A stretch of 64,000 nt of DNA, taken from NCBI GenBank assembly GCA_963682055.1, contig OY821740.1:38894795-38958794 (forward strand). The letters are read 5' to 3'. Position numbers and translations under genes: made by a program. Below, one piece after another: positions 11,460 through 24,200 of the stretch (positions are counted from its first letter, which is position 1; each line of letters opens with the position of its first letter). The notes under the pieces were generated by a model. It made no database searches and was not told the origin of the DNA. It saw nothing but the letters and a program-made list of their open reading frames with translations. The stretch is from Primula veris. Lineage: Eukaryota; Streptophyta; Magnoliopsida; Ericales; Primulaceae.

Positions 11460-14400
11460 TCATTGTGCGAGTCTCTTGAGATGATTGAACATCCGATTCT
11501 TAATCCAGACGCGGTCGTTTGGCAAATAAGCTTGAATGGAGTGATCATAACTGCAAATTTATCAACAATGAGAAAGATATTTAGTAAAATTATCAGAAAT
11601 TCAGGAACTTGACTAAGTACACATAAACTGGGCAATGGAGAGAGAGAGAGGAAGTTACACTAATGCACTCATGTCAACAAGGCCATCGAGGAAATTATAG
11701 AGATCAGCAATATCATATGTTATGTTTCTGGTAGCTGGATTTAGGTCCTTGAGTTTCCTTTCATACAATCCACATATACCTGCAAGGAAATTAACAGAGT
11801 TACACAGTCCTGACAAACGAACCTCATGGGATGAAAACTAAAACAATAAATAAACAAACAAAGGTTGCACCCTAATGTATTGTCTAGCAACCGACAATAC
11901 CTATACTGGCTTCGACTCACAGAGGGGCTCAAACAATCAAAGCAACCTATATCTTTTCAAACCATACCTTTATTTTCTCATTATATGACAACGGTTAAGA
12001 AGAAAAACCTAGAAACTTTTCATTAAATTTTATCTGAACCCAAAACAACAAGGATATAAGAAAAGCCTCACTGTTCCATGCTACAAGACTCATAGCAATA
12101 AAGCAGAGAAGTGTTAGGAAAGGTTAAAAATCATGATCACACTATTGAGACTAAAAGACACCAATCACTGGTCTTCAATGAATAAGTAGGCTTACGGAAA
12201 TTAAAAAAAAGAGATTGTTTACAAACAGACGGATTTACATATGACTTGATGTAGCTAAAAATAGTGAAGAAACAAATGTAACATTGAAACAAGAGATCAC
12301 AAATCTGAAATGCACTTCCAGCCAGCAAAGTTATTTGTTAGCCAAGGGGAAGAAAGAAAATATAAAGGTGAAATAGGAAGGTTTTCGATATTTCACTTAA
12401 AAGACTATAGTTTACAAATGTAGACTTATGGGAAATATTTATCCACACTACAAATAGCACATTAAAGAGAATCACGTGTCTTCTCAATAACCAAACTAAA
12501 AATATTTTGCGATGGCTAAATGTTTCATCTTAAACAAAACACACACAAATCCCTATTTACCACGTTTTTCCTCACGGTTTCAAATGACAAATAAATTGAT
12601 GTCAATTACGTAAATTTTACCATCCATTGCTTGACTAATTGAATCATAATCCATAAATGTCCTAGTCGCTCTGCTGTGAGAGGTCTGCATCAAGATAATT
12701 GTGTGGCAGGTCTGCCTACTTGCCTGCAAGCAAAAATAAGATATGAAAAAACTTCATACCAGATTAAGTAGGAAACGTACGCATTTTATGAACTTTCTGA
12801 TTAGTATAAGTCTCCCTACTTTGCTTTCTATCTTTTCAGAAAAATCACAATCTTGTATACTCTACTATTACATATTTTTTTATTTAGTACACCTAACTAA
12901 CTGCTTTTCCAGCTTTGTGCACTAGAATTTCACCTTATTCTCATCGAGTACACTGTGTCACAATCCCGCAAACACTTAAACTGGATGCCATGTACATCAC
13001 ATGGATGTTTTCAATTTGGATTAGTTACAGTTTTCTATACCCAATTTGACAGAAAACGCAACAGGAAAGTACTAACTGAAGGAAAACCAAAATTTAGAGC
13101 ACTAATTAAAAATGTTGTCAACTAAGTGTACATAAAATTAGTGTAATAGTAGGGTGTATAAATTTGTAATTACTCCTGTCTTCCTTTTTTTGCCCTTAGG
13201 TGAGGAAAAGGAAAAAAAAAAAAGTTTTCCCTTCCTGGACCAGAGTTTTGAGTCTTTTGACTAAATGAAATCATGTTATAACAAATGATAAAAAGCTCCA
13301 AGAACCTCAAATTCTTTCAAGTTAAATCGGGATAACAAATGATATGAAACTAATTGGAGTCAAGTTAATAGAAGCCGCACATCGCACATGATCTTAGCAC
13401 ACTGTAAACAGCCAGTTATCTTAATCACTATACAGTCTATGCATAACCTCTACGAGCCAAACTAAAGAAGAATTTTAATAAGGTTTTGCTTTCTTGAGGG
13501 CTATACTAAAATCTCAAGGAAATCAAATTGGTGAACTAGCTCAGTCGGCGATTTTACGTGCTTGTTTATTTTTTATTTTTCTTTGGAGAGCAAATACTTT
13601 AGGTGAAATTCTGAATTACATGAAAGTGATTTGCATGTCACAGGAAACAACAAAAACAACACCCTCTCCCAACCCCACCCACCAGAATCTTCTAACAGAA
13701 ACAGATAGCACAAAATCATCAGATACACATGTCACTAGCACGAAATATTAACGGAAGTTGTGAATAAGAATCGGCCTAAACAGATAAGAAGAAGAAAAGG
13801 GACAAAATAGCATCAAAGGGACAAATATTTGAATACATTAACTATTCTCTTCATACGACTTGGTCACAAAGGGGTAGATGAAGATGAACAACATAAGTGG
13901 TTTCTACCATTTAAACTAAAAACTCGCTCAATCATAGTTAACACACAATCATAATTAGAAGAGAAGAGTAGATACAATTACTAAAAAAATGAATGAAAAA
14001 AAAAACCTAAAAACTTGTTTCAAGCTCAAAAGACTCTGTCTTTGAATTGTGCTGAGCAATAAAAAGCACAATATATTCCTTTTATTTAAAAAAATATGGA
14101 ATGAAAAAAATACCAAAAATTCTGTTTCAAACTCAAAAGATAGTAACTTTGGATAGTGCTGAATAATAAAAAAACATATTTTACACAATTAATTTATTTT
14201 TCAATGAAAAAAAATATGGGAAGAAACAGAAACAAAAATCCAAAAATGGGTTATTGGGCAGGTACCAAAATCTATATAGATATATACCATATATTAAATC
14301 CCAGAATAAAAAAGTCCGAAATTTGAGCTATAAGTTAACAAAACCCTAATAAATATTGAGTAATTGATGCAAGTGGAATAAGAAAAACCCTAACTAAAAA

Positions 14401-14463
14401 AAGAAAAAACTAATAACAGAGTAGTATACTGCTATGAGATTAAAAAAGAGAATTATTTACCAT
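11460..14463 (-). CDS. ERH: ENHANCER OF RUDIMENTARY homologue (ERH)
   Basis: Small conserved nuclear protein that acts as a homodimer in RNA metabolism and transcription complexes (family knowledge). Four coding exons on the minus strand: 14461-14463 (the ATG alone), 12621-12723, 11659-11779 and 11460-11550. Lengths 3+103+121+91 give 105 residues, the normal plant size. Diagnostic blocks are HTIILMQTS, RATRTFMDYDSISQAMDG, ICGLYERKLKDLNPATRN, ITYDIADLYNFLDGL, MSALVYDHSIQAYLP and the C-terminal WIKNRMFNHLKRLAQ. The first donor follows the ATG immediately (GCCATG then GTAAAT) and the second exon continues ASRQTCHTI. That start is inferred from context (Kozak-like GCC before ATG, CT-rich leader), but the phase fits exactly. 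No exon is long enough to stand out as an open frame, so the gene is easy to miss. Confidence 0.92.
14341..14394. promoter_or_regulatory. Two telo-box-like motifs in ERH intron 1
   Basis: AAACCCTAA at about 14341 and AAACCCTAAC at about 14386 match the plant telo-box core. They lie just downstream of the ERH start exon, on the strand opposite the transcript. Telo-boxes near transcription starts are known in plant translation and growth genes; function here is inferred. Confidence 0.4.
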
Positions 14464-14806
14464 GGCAAATTATAGTGAGAGAGATCTAAGAGAAGAAAAC
14501 CCAACAAAGTTTTTTTATGCACAAATTTGAGGATGAGAGAGAGAGAGTTTAGTCAAAAAGAACACGCCGCTTGTAAAATATTACAATATACAATTTTATT
14601 TTATTTTTAATTATAAAAAGTCACCTATCTAAAAGTAATCATACTTACACAAAATTAATTAATAAAATGTTAAAAAAATATTACTTTTTAAATATTATTT
14701 TAAAAAACACATCCACTATTTTTATTACATTTAGTTACTGTTTTCTATCTCCTCCATTGTATACCACACTTCACTTGGATTATGTATTTACTCAACTAAA
14801 TTTTAA

Positions 14807-15788
14807 ATCTATGTCTTGGTGGAGACGATTGTAGTCCGTCAGAGTTTCGACGAGCCGTCCCACCAACCCCAACCCCAACTCAAAAACTCCGAAATATTCA
14901 CAAAAAATTCATAAAAAATCAAAAATATGCATACACAATCGAAAAATATGTATGCATTTTTTTTATTGTGTATGCATATTTTTCTAATTATGTATGAACT
15001 TTTCTGATAGTGTATGTATTTTTCTGTATATGTATGAATTTTTCTGATAGTGTATGCACTTTTCTGGATATGTATGATTTTTTCAGATTATGTATGTATT
15101 TTTCTCGATTGTGTATACATTTTTTTTACGATTGTGTAGGCAGCTATTTTGGATTGTGTATGCATATTTAATTTTCACGGTTGTGTATGCATACTTTTTG
15201 CATTGTTTATGAACATTTTTCATAATTGTGTATGCATATTTTTTTTAATTGTGCATGCACGTTTTTAAGATTGTTTATGCATATTTTTTGGATTATTTAT
15301 GAATTTTTATTCAATTTCTTTTTTTTTTTACTTTTTTATTTTATTTTTTTGAGTGGAGGTTGCAAATTGTGTATACACATTTTTTATATTGTGCATGCAC
15401 CTTTTCGTGATTGTGTATACATTTTTATCGATTTCTTTATTTTGACTTGTTTTTTTTATTTTGATTTTTTTAATGAATTTTATTTGATTTTTTGAATTTT
15501 AGATTTTTTCTTGATTTTTTTTGAGTTGAAGTTGGAAATTGTGTATGCACATTTTTTGGATTGTGTATGCACCTTTTTCGTGATTGTTTATGCATTTTTT
15601 TTAAATTGTCTATACATTTTTTTCTCAATTTTTGTTTTGACTTGTTTTTTTTTAAATTATTTATTTATTATTATTTTTATTTTATTTTTGAATCTTGAAT
15701 TTTGAATTTTTTTTAGTGTAGGTTGGCGACGAAGGCGGCAGTCCTCCGGAGCTCTGACGGACCATCACCGTCGCCGCCAATCCATAGG
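14807..15788. mobile_element. Fold-back type element with imperfect terminal inverted repeats
   Basis: The left arm (about 14807-14880, containing AGTCCGTCAGAGTTTCGACG) pairs imperfectly with the reverse complement of the right arm (about 15715-15788, containing GGTCCGTCAGAGCTCCGGAG). Similarity extends over roughly 60-70 bp per arm. Both arms are much GC-richer than the surroundings. The interior is almost entirely short TGTATGCA-containing units, with no coding capacity. No clean target duplication was seen, so exact ends are uncertain. Confidence 0.6.
14926..15640. repeat. Degenerate minisatellite, units of about 20-25 bp
   Basis: Units of the form ATTGTGTATGCATATTTTT recur dozens of times with substitutions and T-run length changes. 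The first one or two units at the left are inverted (ATGCATACACAATCGAAAAA) relative to the rest. Cysteine/phenylalanine-rich open frames here are translations of the repeat and not genes. Confidence 0.85.
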
Positions 15789-16409
15789 TAAGTGGTGCTT
15801 CGGAATATATGTCTAAACTCTAATTAAGGAGAAAGAGAGTTGTGTACTTGTTTTTAGATAAAGGAATAGGGGGGCAAAAATAGAAATTTTAGCCGAAAAT
15901 ATAAAATAGTACATAAATTGAACAAAATGTTTGGGGTAGAACTTTTTAATAATATTTGAAATTAGTTGATACTTTTTTGGTATTTACCCCATAGTAATTT
16001 TATTTTGGTACATCTTTATTCCATTCAAAATACTGAAGTGAATGAGTATTTATTTGATACATTCACTTTAAAATTTTGAAGAATGAACGTTTTTATTTTA
16101 TTTTCATTTTAAAAATATTTGTTTAATTTTTAATTTATATATATTTTATTTTATTTTATTTTTTATATATTTTTTTTTTTATAGTTTTTCTCAGTCTATT
16201 ACTAGTTCGTATTTCTTGCTAATGATATGATAGAATATAGGTTTGGATAACAAACAAAGTCTACAAATATTGAAACAAATCAATAGGTATGGATGGGCGT
16301 ACATACTAACAAATATTGAAACATGTAGGAAAATTTGTATCAACTTAAATAGGATTACAAAGCAAGGTAGGTATATATTGGTAACTTGAAAAACAAATCT
16401 ATATATGTT
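15789..16409. other. AT-rich spacer, 3' flank of transporter B
   Basis: T/A-rich DNA with poly-T and TTTTA runs near 16080-16190. It should include the 3'UTR of the minus-strand transporter. Nothing else is recognised. Confidence 0.5.
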
Positions 16410-19407
16410 TTATATTGTTAGTTGATCTTTTTCTACAAATTGAGTTTCAGTTTTGGCATTCATTGGTAGAAGCTGCAAGTTTTCATCATCTTCATCACTA
16501 CCTTCTTCGACTCCAAGCCCAGTTGTCTTCTTCAATATATCTGGCGGAATCAGTACTTCGAATCGATCCACGTTTGGTACAAGAAATACCAAAAATAATG
16601 TCAAAAACCTCAAAACATTTCTTATAAGCACCACCAACCATAAGTTGGTGAAATCACTTCTCGTGACATGAAACAAATGAAGAATAACCCCTCCAGCCCA
16701 CTTAGAAGAAAGTGATCCCAAACTATCGATACACATTAGTAACGCAAAAAAAGTACCTTCGATACCTAACGGACAAAGCCTCGTACTCAAAACAATCATG
16801 GGCATCCATCTGATTTTGCTGACGACATGAGAAACACATCCTTCTGATATTACGAAAAAAGAATCTGGAATTCCTAAAACCAAATTATACCGTGAGATGA
16901 ACATAAGATCAAGCATTCCTGAAACACCGAACATGAGTTGTGCAAAAATCATCAGGTTCCTAAATTTAAAGTCTTTCAAGATTTTGTGGTAGATTAAGAC
17001 TCCAGCTATAGATGCCAATGCGCCAATTGCATATATGATCCCAACAAACTCCTACAACTCGAAGAAAATAGAAATGAGTTTTTGCGTTAAGGTTGAATAT
17101 TAAAGACGGCAAGAACAATATTTGAATCATAATTTTAACAACAAAAAATATAGCACAATAGTGAAAAGATCATGTATACCTGCGAAAAGGCGGGCCCTGC
17201 TTTGGGATCCGTATACCAGTAAAAATGGCCTTCATGAGTGCTATAGCTGAGTGCTAACGACAAATACATGTATAGAGATGGCTTCCATACTTGTGGGAAT
17301 TTGATAGTTTTGTACATTCCCTTCACTGCTACCCCCAACTTTTCCCCTGCTGCCTGCACATAGAATTTTTGTCGATTAGTTTTTTAATTGGTTTACTTTG
17401 ATGTAATTCAGTAACCTGACACTTTTATCGTAATAGATTAGTACACCGTCACATGAATTGCATCGCAATTGGCATTTGGCAACTCTTTTTTCCTCTTGAT
17501 CTGGTGTGTTTCAAGATAGCCAGATAGGTGTACATGAACGAGTTACATGCCAATATTTTGATATTTGATGGTGTTTGCAAATGGGACTACACTGAAAACC
17601 TGTGTATGTATGGTGTACGAATTCAACTGCTTAACAGTTGGTAGTAAAAAGAAACTACATTATTAAATAAATTATAAGGAGTCGGGTCATACCTTTTTCT
17701 TGTCAAGAGTAGGAGTGTTTGATCTGTGCTCATACATCACGAAACCAAGGACTATCAATGATACCGGAGGAATCGCCAAAAGTCCCAATGCTAACTGAAT
17801 TGGCATGTAATTGTCGAAATGGTTAAACAAACAGACATGATTATGTAAATGTATGCTTTCACAAGATTAACTTAAAATTGCTGCTGACTTCATAGTTCAT
17901 ACTGTGAAATTAACGATGTTTCTGTAAAAATAATCTGCTATGATTAGTCTAGTTTAATACATCTCACTTTAGTTTCTATTCGTTTATGATTAGTCCAAGT
18001 GTTACATTACCTGAGCTCCAAGGTGATGCACAAAGAACCCGCTAGTAGAGTAGCCAACGAGAGCACCAACAGAGGAACAGAAGCTGCATAGGCTCTGCAT
18101 ATCTGGGGCTAACGTACGTATCTCTATGCTGTTACGTGCTACACACGCGTCTATCGTCACGTCAGCGATAGCCACACCAGCAGTAATCCCAATCATGCAC
18201 AATAATGCTGCTGCCACCGCCAGTTTTCCGCTAAGCGCCACCACTAGTGCAGAACAAGTGCCTAAAACTCCTGCGACTACAAAATATGGGCGTCTGTGGT
18301 ATCCTCTGAATGGGAAAATATCGGTCAAGAGGCCCCATATGGGCTTCATTATCCATGGAATGTAGTATAGGCCTGTATATATACATACATATGTCATATG
18401 TTTGTCTGTAAGATAGTAGAACAGAAAAAGAGTGATACAATATAATCACTTTTACTTTCACGAACTTGTAGACATATCCACTGATCATGCAAATTACTGT
18501 GTATTACTGATAGGAGAATAACTGAATAATTCTTTCCATTCGAAAGTGCAGACAACACAAGTGAGAGTCAAGAAATGTTACTCAACATTTTGATTACGAC
18601 TATCTAAGTAACGTATGTAAAATTTGTGTCCTCGCGAAAAGTTTGTAGTAATGTATCCTATTTGTAAAAAACTAGACAGTAACAAAGTGTTGATTGCTTA
18701 AATTTCAGGGTTAAATTAGGCTACGACTCCCAAATACAGTCAAAATTGAATACGCGGTAAAACTTGAGGTCTACATAGAAAAATATAAGTGAGTATAGGA
18801 AAAATTAAGGGCCATACTGAATATGGAGACCAAATATAGTACTTGAAAAAACAACTAGTACTACTTCACTTTAGTTTCATTTAGATTTTATAATCTGTAA
18901 CTTAACAAAGCAATTTGTATCACTCCTCTTTTCATTCAACACGCGGCTTTTAAAGTCAAAGTGGACTCTTTTAGGTTATTTTACGTTACTATCATAGCTT
19001 CAATAAGCCTTTAATATTTTAAATAAGAAACTAAAAGAAACCAAAATAATGAAAAATAAATAGATAAACGAAAAATGCAATATTATGTACCACATACCAA
19101 TATAGAGTTGGACTGCAGAGGGCTGAAGATTTTGAACATCTTTCCAATAATAATCAGAAACAACTCTGAAATATGAACCTGCAAAACCTTGGCTAAGACC
19201 ATATACTAACAAAACTCCCACCACAAAGCTTGTATTCAGCTGCTTACAAAGCATTTTAACCCATACTAGAGGCTCAATAGCCACCGTAACCGCCATGTCA
19301 ACGACATTCTTCTTCGTTCGCTTCATGACCGATGGGGACTCGTGCTCGGTCCGAGGCTTTAAACGAAAGTTTTCCTCATCTTCACTTTCATTAGAATGCA
19401 TTTCCAT
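16410..19407 (-). CDS. Folate-biopterin transporter family protein B (FBT, BT1 family)
   Basis: Second BT1/FBT carrier, on the minus strand. Exons: 19098-19407, 18011-18372, 17693-17794, 17180-17353 and 16410-17051, with consistent phase, giving about 529 residues. The N-terminus is hydrophilic (MEMHSNESEDEENFRLKPR). Family blocks: [104 protein letters not shown] and GTFFALLMCID. The C-terminal tail is acidic and longer than in protein A. The first intron falls after QLYIG, whereas in protein A it falls after YFVFAG; later exon borders correspond. The two genes are therefore paralogues of different subgroups rather than a fresh local copy. Substrate is inferred from the family. Confidence 0.93.
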
Positions 19408-21221
19408 GTGTTTGTTATAGTAGCTGTTTTGGTAAGGGGTGTAAATTAAAGAGGAGTTGTATCAGGAGGGTAGTTAAACATTTTTAGCAAAGAAATGGGA
19501 AACTAACACTTAGGAAAGTTGACTTAAGACTTGAGATGCGCTCAACTTATTTTTATTTTATTTTATTTTCTCAATTTCGATGCATCTGCTTTTAATATAG
19601 TATAAAAATGAATGTAAGTGTTAATACCTCTGTTAATAATTAATTATACATTTACGAAATTACGTGTAATTTGACACTAACAATAACATATGGCAAAATT
19701 ATCGGAATGAATTTTTTTAAAAGTTAATCAATAATCATGATGAACTTTTAGGTGTCCATTATGAATTTTGGTGACTAATTTTATTGACTAAATTGTCGAC
19801 AACTTTAAAAATACTTTCATATTGTCAAATTTAAATTGGTTTTATCAAAAATAAAATAAAAAATGACATTTCAGCAATTTAGTTGGAAATAATTTGCATC
19901 TCAAAATGCATTTATTTTCGTATTAGACAACTAAGGCTGAGCCGGAAATATTAATTGTTTGTTATATCCACACAACTTCGGTAACTCCTTCACTTGTTTG
20001 TATCTAATGAAGGCCTTAAAGATTAAGTCTCAGATATCATAATTATTAGAGTCTAAATGTATTTGAGTCATCTGGCTCACAGTATAACGCAAAAATGTAC
20101 AATTTTTTTGATAACTGCCACTTTTGTGACATTCTTAGTTCAAAGAAAATAAATGTATAATATCTTTCTTCCATAACCTCTTTGTTTCTCCCATAGTAAC
20201 CTTCTTTGAACATTTCACCACCTAGCTAAATATAAAGTTTTCACACATGATCATTGACATTGTCCAATTCCAGTATATAGCTATCGATAGTGCAAATTGA
20301 AATAAATTAGCAATGTAGATGGGATCGTAATTATGGATGAGAAGATGCTAGATGACACATACTTTTATTGTTTGGTTTAATTTGCTGTCTTTTGTAAGAT
20401 TAAGTAAGATAAAGAGCATATCTGCCAACTTGGAAACGAAAGTCTGATGTGGTAGGGAAAACGTAAACAGAAAAGGCAAACAATTTCGTGAAACTAGAAA
20501 CGCCGATATTGTTGAAAATTTCAAAACAAAGTATAATTTGAAACTTTCATTAAACTAATATGAATTTATGAATTCACAATAATAATGTGGAAAAAAACAC
20601 TCAGTTTTCTAATATCTTATGAGATATATCTTAAAGCCAAAATTTGAGTAATTAAATAATTTATTTAGATAAGCATTATATATATTCTCTTGGATTAACT
20701 TGATCCGGTCATGTTGTAACATAATTGTAGTAACTAGGTACATACTAAAATATGTTACATTATCCCCCATATTGTGAAAACACTGATTTTTTTTTGATGT
20801 GTTTTGCGAAAAAAATAACGATTATAGTATTTCATCACCTAATTATTACATATAGTATATGCATACAATCCAGTCACACTCATCATGAAAACCTAGTTCC
20901 GACACTGTGACGTATTCTCATCTACTTAGTTACAAAAATATTATTAAAAAGTTTTATTTAAGTTTATTTTTCTTATCATTAGTATTAGAAGCATTTCGAA
21001 AGTATTTTCTCAAAATTTAAAAAAAAACTCAAGTTTCTGATTCCGAGACGCCATTTATATAGTATTACGCGGTAAAATAAAAGTCGGTAGACAGTTACAC
21101 TGTTATAAAGTTTTCGTGTTTTATAAAGAGACCCCTAAAGTTCAAGTAATTATGAAAATATCCCACAAATTTAGAAACTTATATAATAATTTCCAAAAAA
21201 TTGGAGAAAATAGTAAGTAGA
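19408..21221. promoter_or_regulatory. Divergent intergenic region between transporter B and the J-protein gene
   Basis: About 1.8 kb of AT-rich DNA between two divergent starts, so both promoters should lie here. I see no coding exon, element ends or strong motif that I would defend. Confidence 0.5.
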
Positions 21222-24200
21222 ATGAAGGAGGAGAGGCCCCCCAGAAGAGGAAGCGGTGACACGTCGTCATCATCATCATCATCATCAAGTGGCGAACGTG
21301 ATAAAGAAGAAAAGGCGGGTGATATACGACAGCTTTGGGGAATCTTCATTTTTGCTGTTATCGGAGCTACCGCCACCACATACGCGGTCTCCTCTCTCTC
21401 TCTATCTCTCTCTCTATATATATATATATGTATGTATGTGTGTGTGTGTGTGTTTCATTTTTGCCTTTTGGTTGTGATTTGTTAGAATCATTAATTCAGT
21501 AGTTTATTGTTAAGTGGAAAAGATATGTAAATTCTAAATATTTATATATATTATATGTATGTATCTATTTTTCAAATTTGGCTTTTGGTTGTGATTGACT
21601 AGAATCCCTGATTCGATAGTTTATTGTTAAGTGAAAAAGATATGTAAATTCCTCCATTACACTGTTGTTCACTTGTTCTAGTTTTTTAGCTTCTTTTTAA
21701 CAATTAAACTGATGTGATCTTCGGGTGGCTCTTGCCCTTTATTTTTGATAAATTTCACAAAAATTAATTGTATTTTCTGTGTGTATTTATAAAAAATCGT
21801 GTTTGAACCGCTTTTATACTATGTTTTTTTCCATATAGAATATTAGCCCCTCCCATTAGAGTTTCTTGGTTCCATCAAACTATATTGATTCTTTAATTTA
21901 TGCTTATTTGATTGGAAATTATTGAAAGTTGTAGGTTGGTATGGAATTTGTTAACAAGCGATTGTTTAGTATAGTAAACATGAGATAAGCCTTCTTTTTA
22001 GTAATTAAACTGATGTGATTTTCCGGGTGGCTGTAGCCCTCCATTTTTAAATAATATTCACAAAAAGGAAACTTTTTTCTATGTATTTTTTTATTATAAA
22101 CCTTAAAATTAGTGTTTGAGCCACTGTTGTACTAGTTTTTTTTCTTCATATAGGATATTAGCCCCTCCCATTAGATTTGTTTGGTTCCATTAAATTTGTG
22201 GTAGCAAAATAGTAGTAAGTAATATATCTGATTGGAGTAAATTCAACAGGTCGGACAACTGCGGAGGACAGCTGATTGGATCTACACTCAGGTATTTTCG
22301 TACTTCTGTACTTATTCCGCTTACAGCTGTCATATTTCGTATTATCTGGAAATTTGTAGAAAATGGCAGGTACTTCCGTAATTCTGTACTTTTTCCGAAC
22401 AAGTTCCGATTACGCTATCTGCACGTCAACCACAGTTTATGTACTTCTGAAATAACTAATGTCAAACTTGGTTAATAAAAAGGGTTGTGTGTTTATGTCA
22501 CGAGCTTCGAAGATAGATCGTAAGGTTAGCAATAAGTTGTGAAACATGTCATATATGATAATATAATGTATCTAAAACTTATCCTTTTGTTTCTGTGGTT
22601 CTGTTATCTAGGGCGGGATGCCTATGTGGCATCTCTAGATCTGCCATTTTCTCATGAAGACTATGCTTAATTATTATTATTTTCACGGAAATAATCACAG
22701 ACATTCATACTGTCCTTTGTAAAATCTAATAAGCATGATCAATACACAATCACTATCCATAACAAAAAACAACCATACCTGTAGAATCCAGATGGCTGTT
22801 TTTGAGTTCTACTCCATAGTTCTATTCTGGCAAGTAGTTTTTTTTCTTTTTCGTTCGTAGTATCTTTCTTTTTACAGTATGAAATCTTAATTTCGTTCAA
22901 ATTCAATTCTAGTTTGGTGCATATCACATGTTCACAACTAGTTTTTCATTTTTTTGCTCGAATCTTGGAAGATAGAAAAAGTATCTGAAAAATTATAATG
23001 TATCATTCAACCTAGCTGCCTTTTGTGATTGTCTCTGTTGGTACATCATAACAGGCGCCAAGACCAGAGTCATCTTATAAAGGTGGGAAGGCTCATCGCT
23101 CTTTCCGGACAAGTTTTCAGGAAGAATCATGGAAGCGCTACAATCGTCGAATTCAGGAGGAATATGAACAGGAAATGGAGAGAGTGGTCAGTTTTCACTT
23201 TTTCTATGTTTTTACATTTTAGCTCTCTATTTTTTCCCTTTTGATGTCTGCCAGTTGTAGTAACTTTTAAGAGCAGGCCATGACATTGGATTTGAGCTGA
23301 AGTTGTCAATGGCAACAAATAGATGAGCTCTAAAATCATAAACATCTTAGCGAAACATTTATGTCACTGTTGTTTCCATGTTCTCCAAAACGACAGTATC
23401 TTCTATGCAACTTTAAACTAGTATGGCCTGTGCAGAAGAAAAAATTACGAAAAGAAGGATAAAAGATCGCCCTTTAATTGCCTTTTAAGTGATTTAGTTT
23501 TTCAGAATGTCTTGAAGTATATTGCCATTGGACTTCCTTATAAAATATCCAGGATTGCGGTTGACTCGTTCAAATAATCACACTGATTCACACCTCACTC
23601 CTTGTTATTGGATTTCTATAGAATTTTTTCCTTCTGGCTTAAGTTGGCACTAATTGATATAAAAAAATTCCTTTGTTAGGAGCGTATCAGGCGTATGCAA
23701 AGTGCGTTTAACAGAGAAAAGAATAAATATAAACGAGGTTATGAGAGGAGTGAAAATTCATACACGTATCATCAGCAGTTTGAGCGGGAAGATTGGTATT
23801 GGAAAGCTAATCCATCTTTTCAGTATCGGAGGACTCCTTTCGGAGATACTCCTCGTGACAATGCTCCTCGCTCATTATCTCACCACTACGCAGTTTTGGG
23901 TTTAGACAGGTGATTTTCACAGTTACTTTATTTATGCTTCCAGTGACTACTAAAAGATTGAGATTTATATTTTCGGTTAACTTGAAAATGCTTCAACTGT
24001 TATTTGAAACTCTGTTAATTTGATAACCTGGCGTTGTAAATTTTTTAGTTATCTCGAAATTATCACCAGAAGCTGTATCATATTATGTGTATGCTAGTCA
24101 GGGAAATAAAATAAAGGGAACTTACAACTCTACCTTTCTATTTTCCTTTTTCATTATGACAAGTCGTGGAATTTTAACTAATTGAATATATTGATATAAT

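Noticed and set aside
13530..13560. tRNA-like D-arm text (CTAGCTCAGTCGGCG)
   Set aside because: The downstream sequence lacks an anticodon stem, a GGTTCRANNCC T-arm and an acceptor complement, so no cloverleaf can be drawn. It is part of ERH intron 1.
15226..15705. Cys/Phe-rich open frames
   Set aside because: They are translations of the TGTATGCA minisatellite, with periodic low-complexity content and no conserved protein features.
21179..21379. Minus-strand open frame with poly-Asp
   Set aside because: Shadow of the poly-Ser coding repeat of the J-domain gene.
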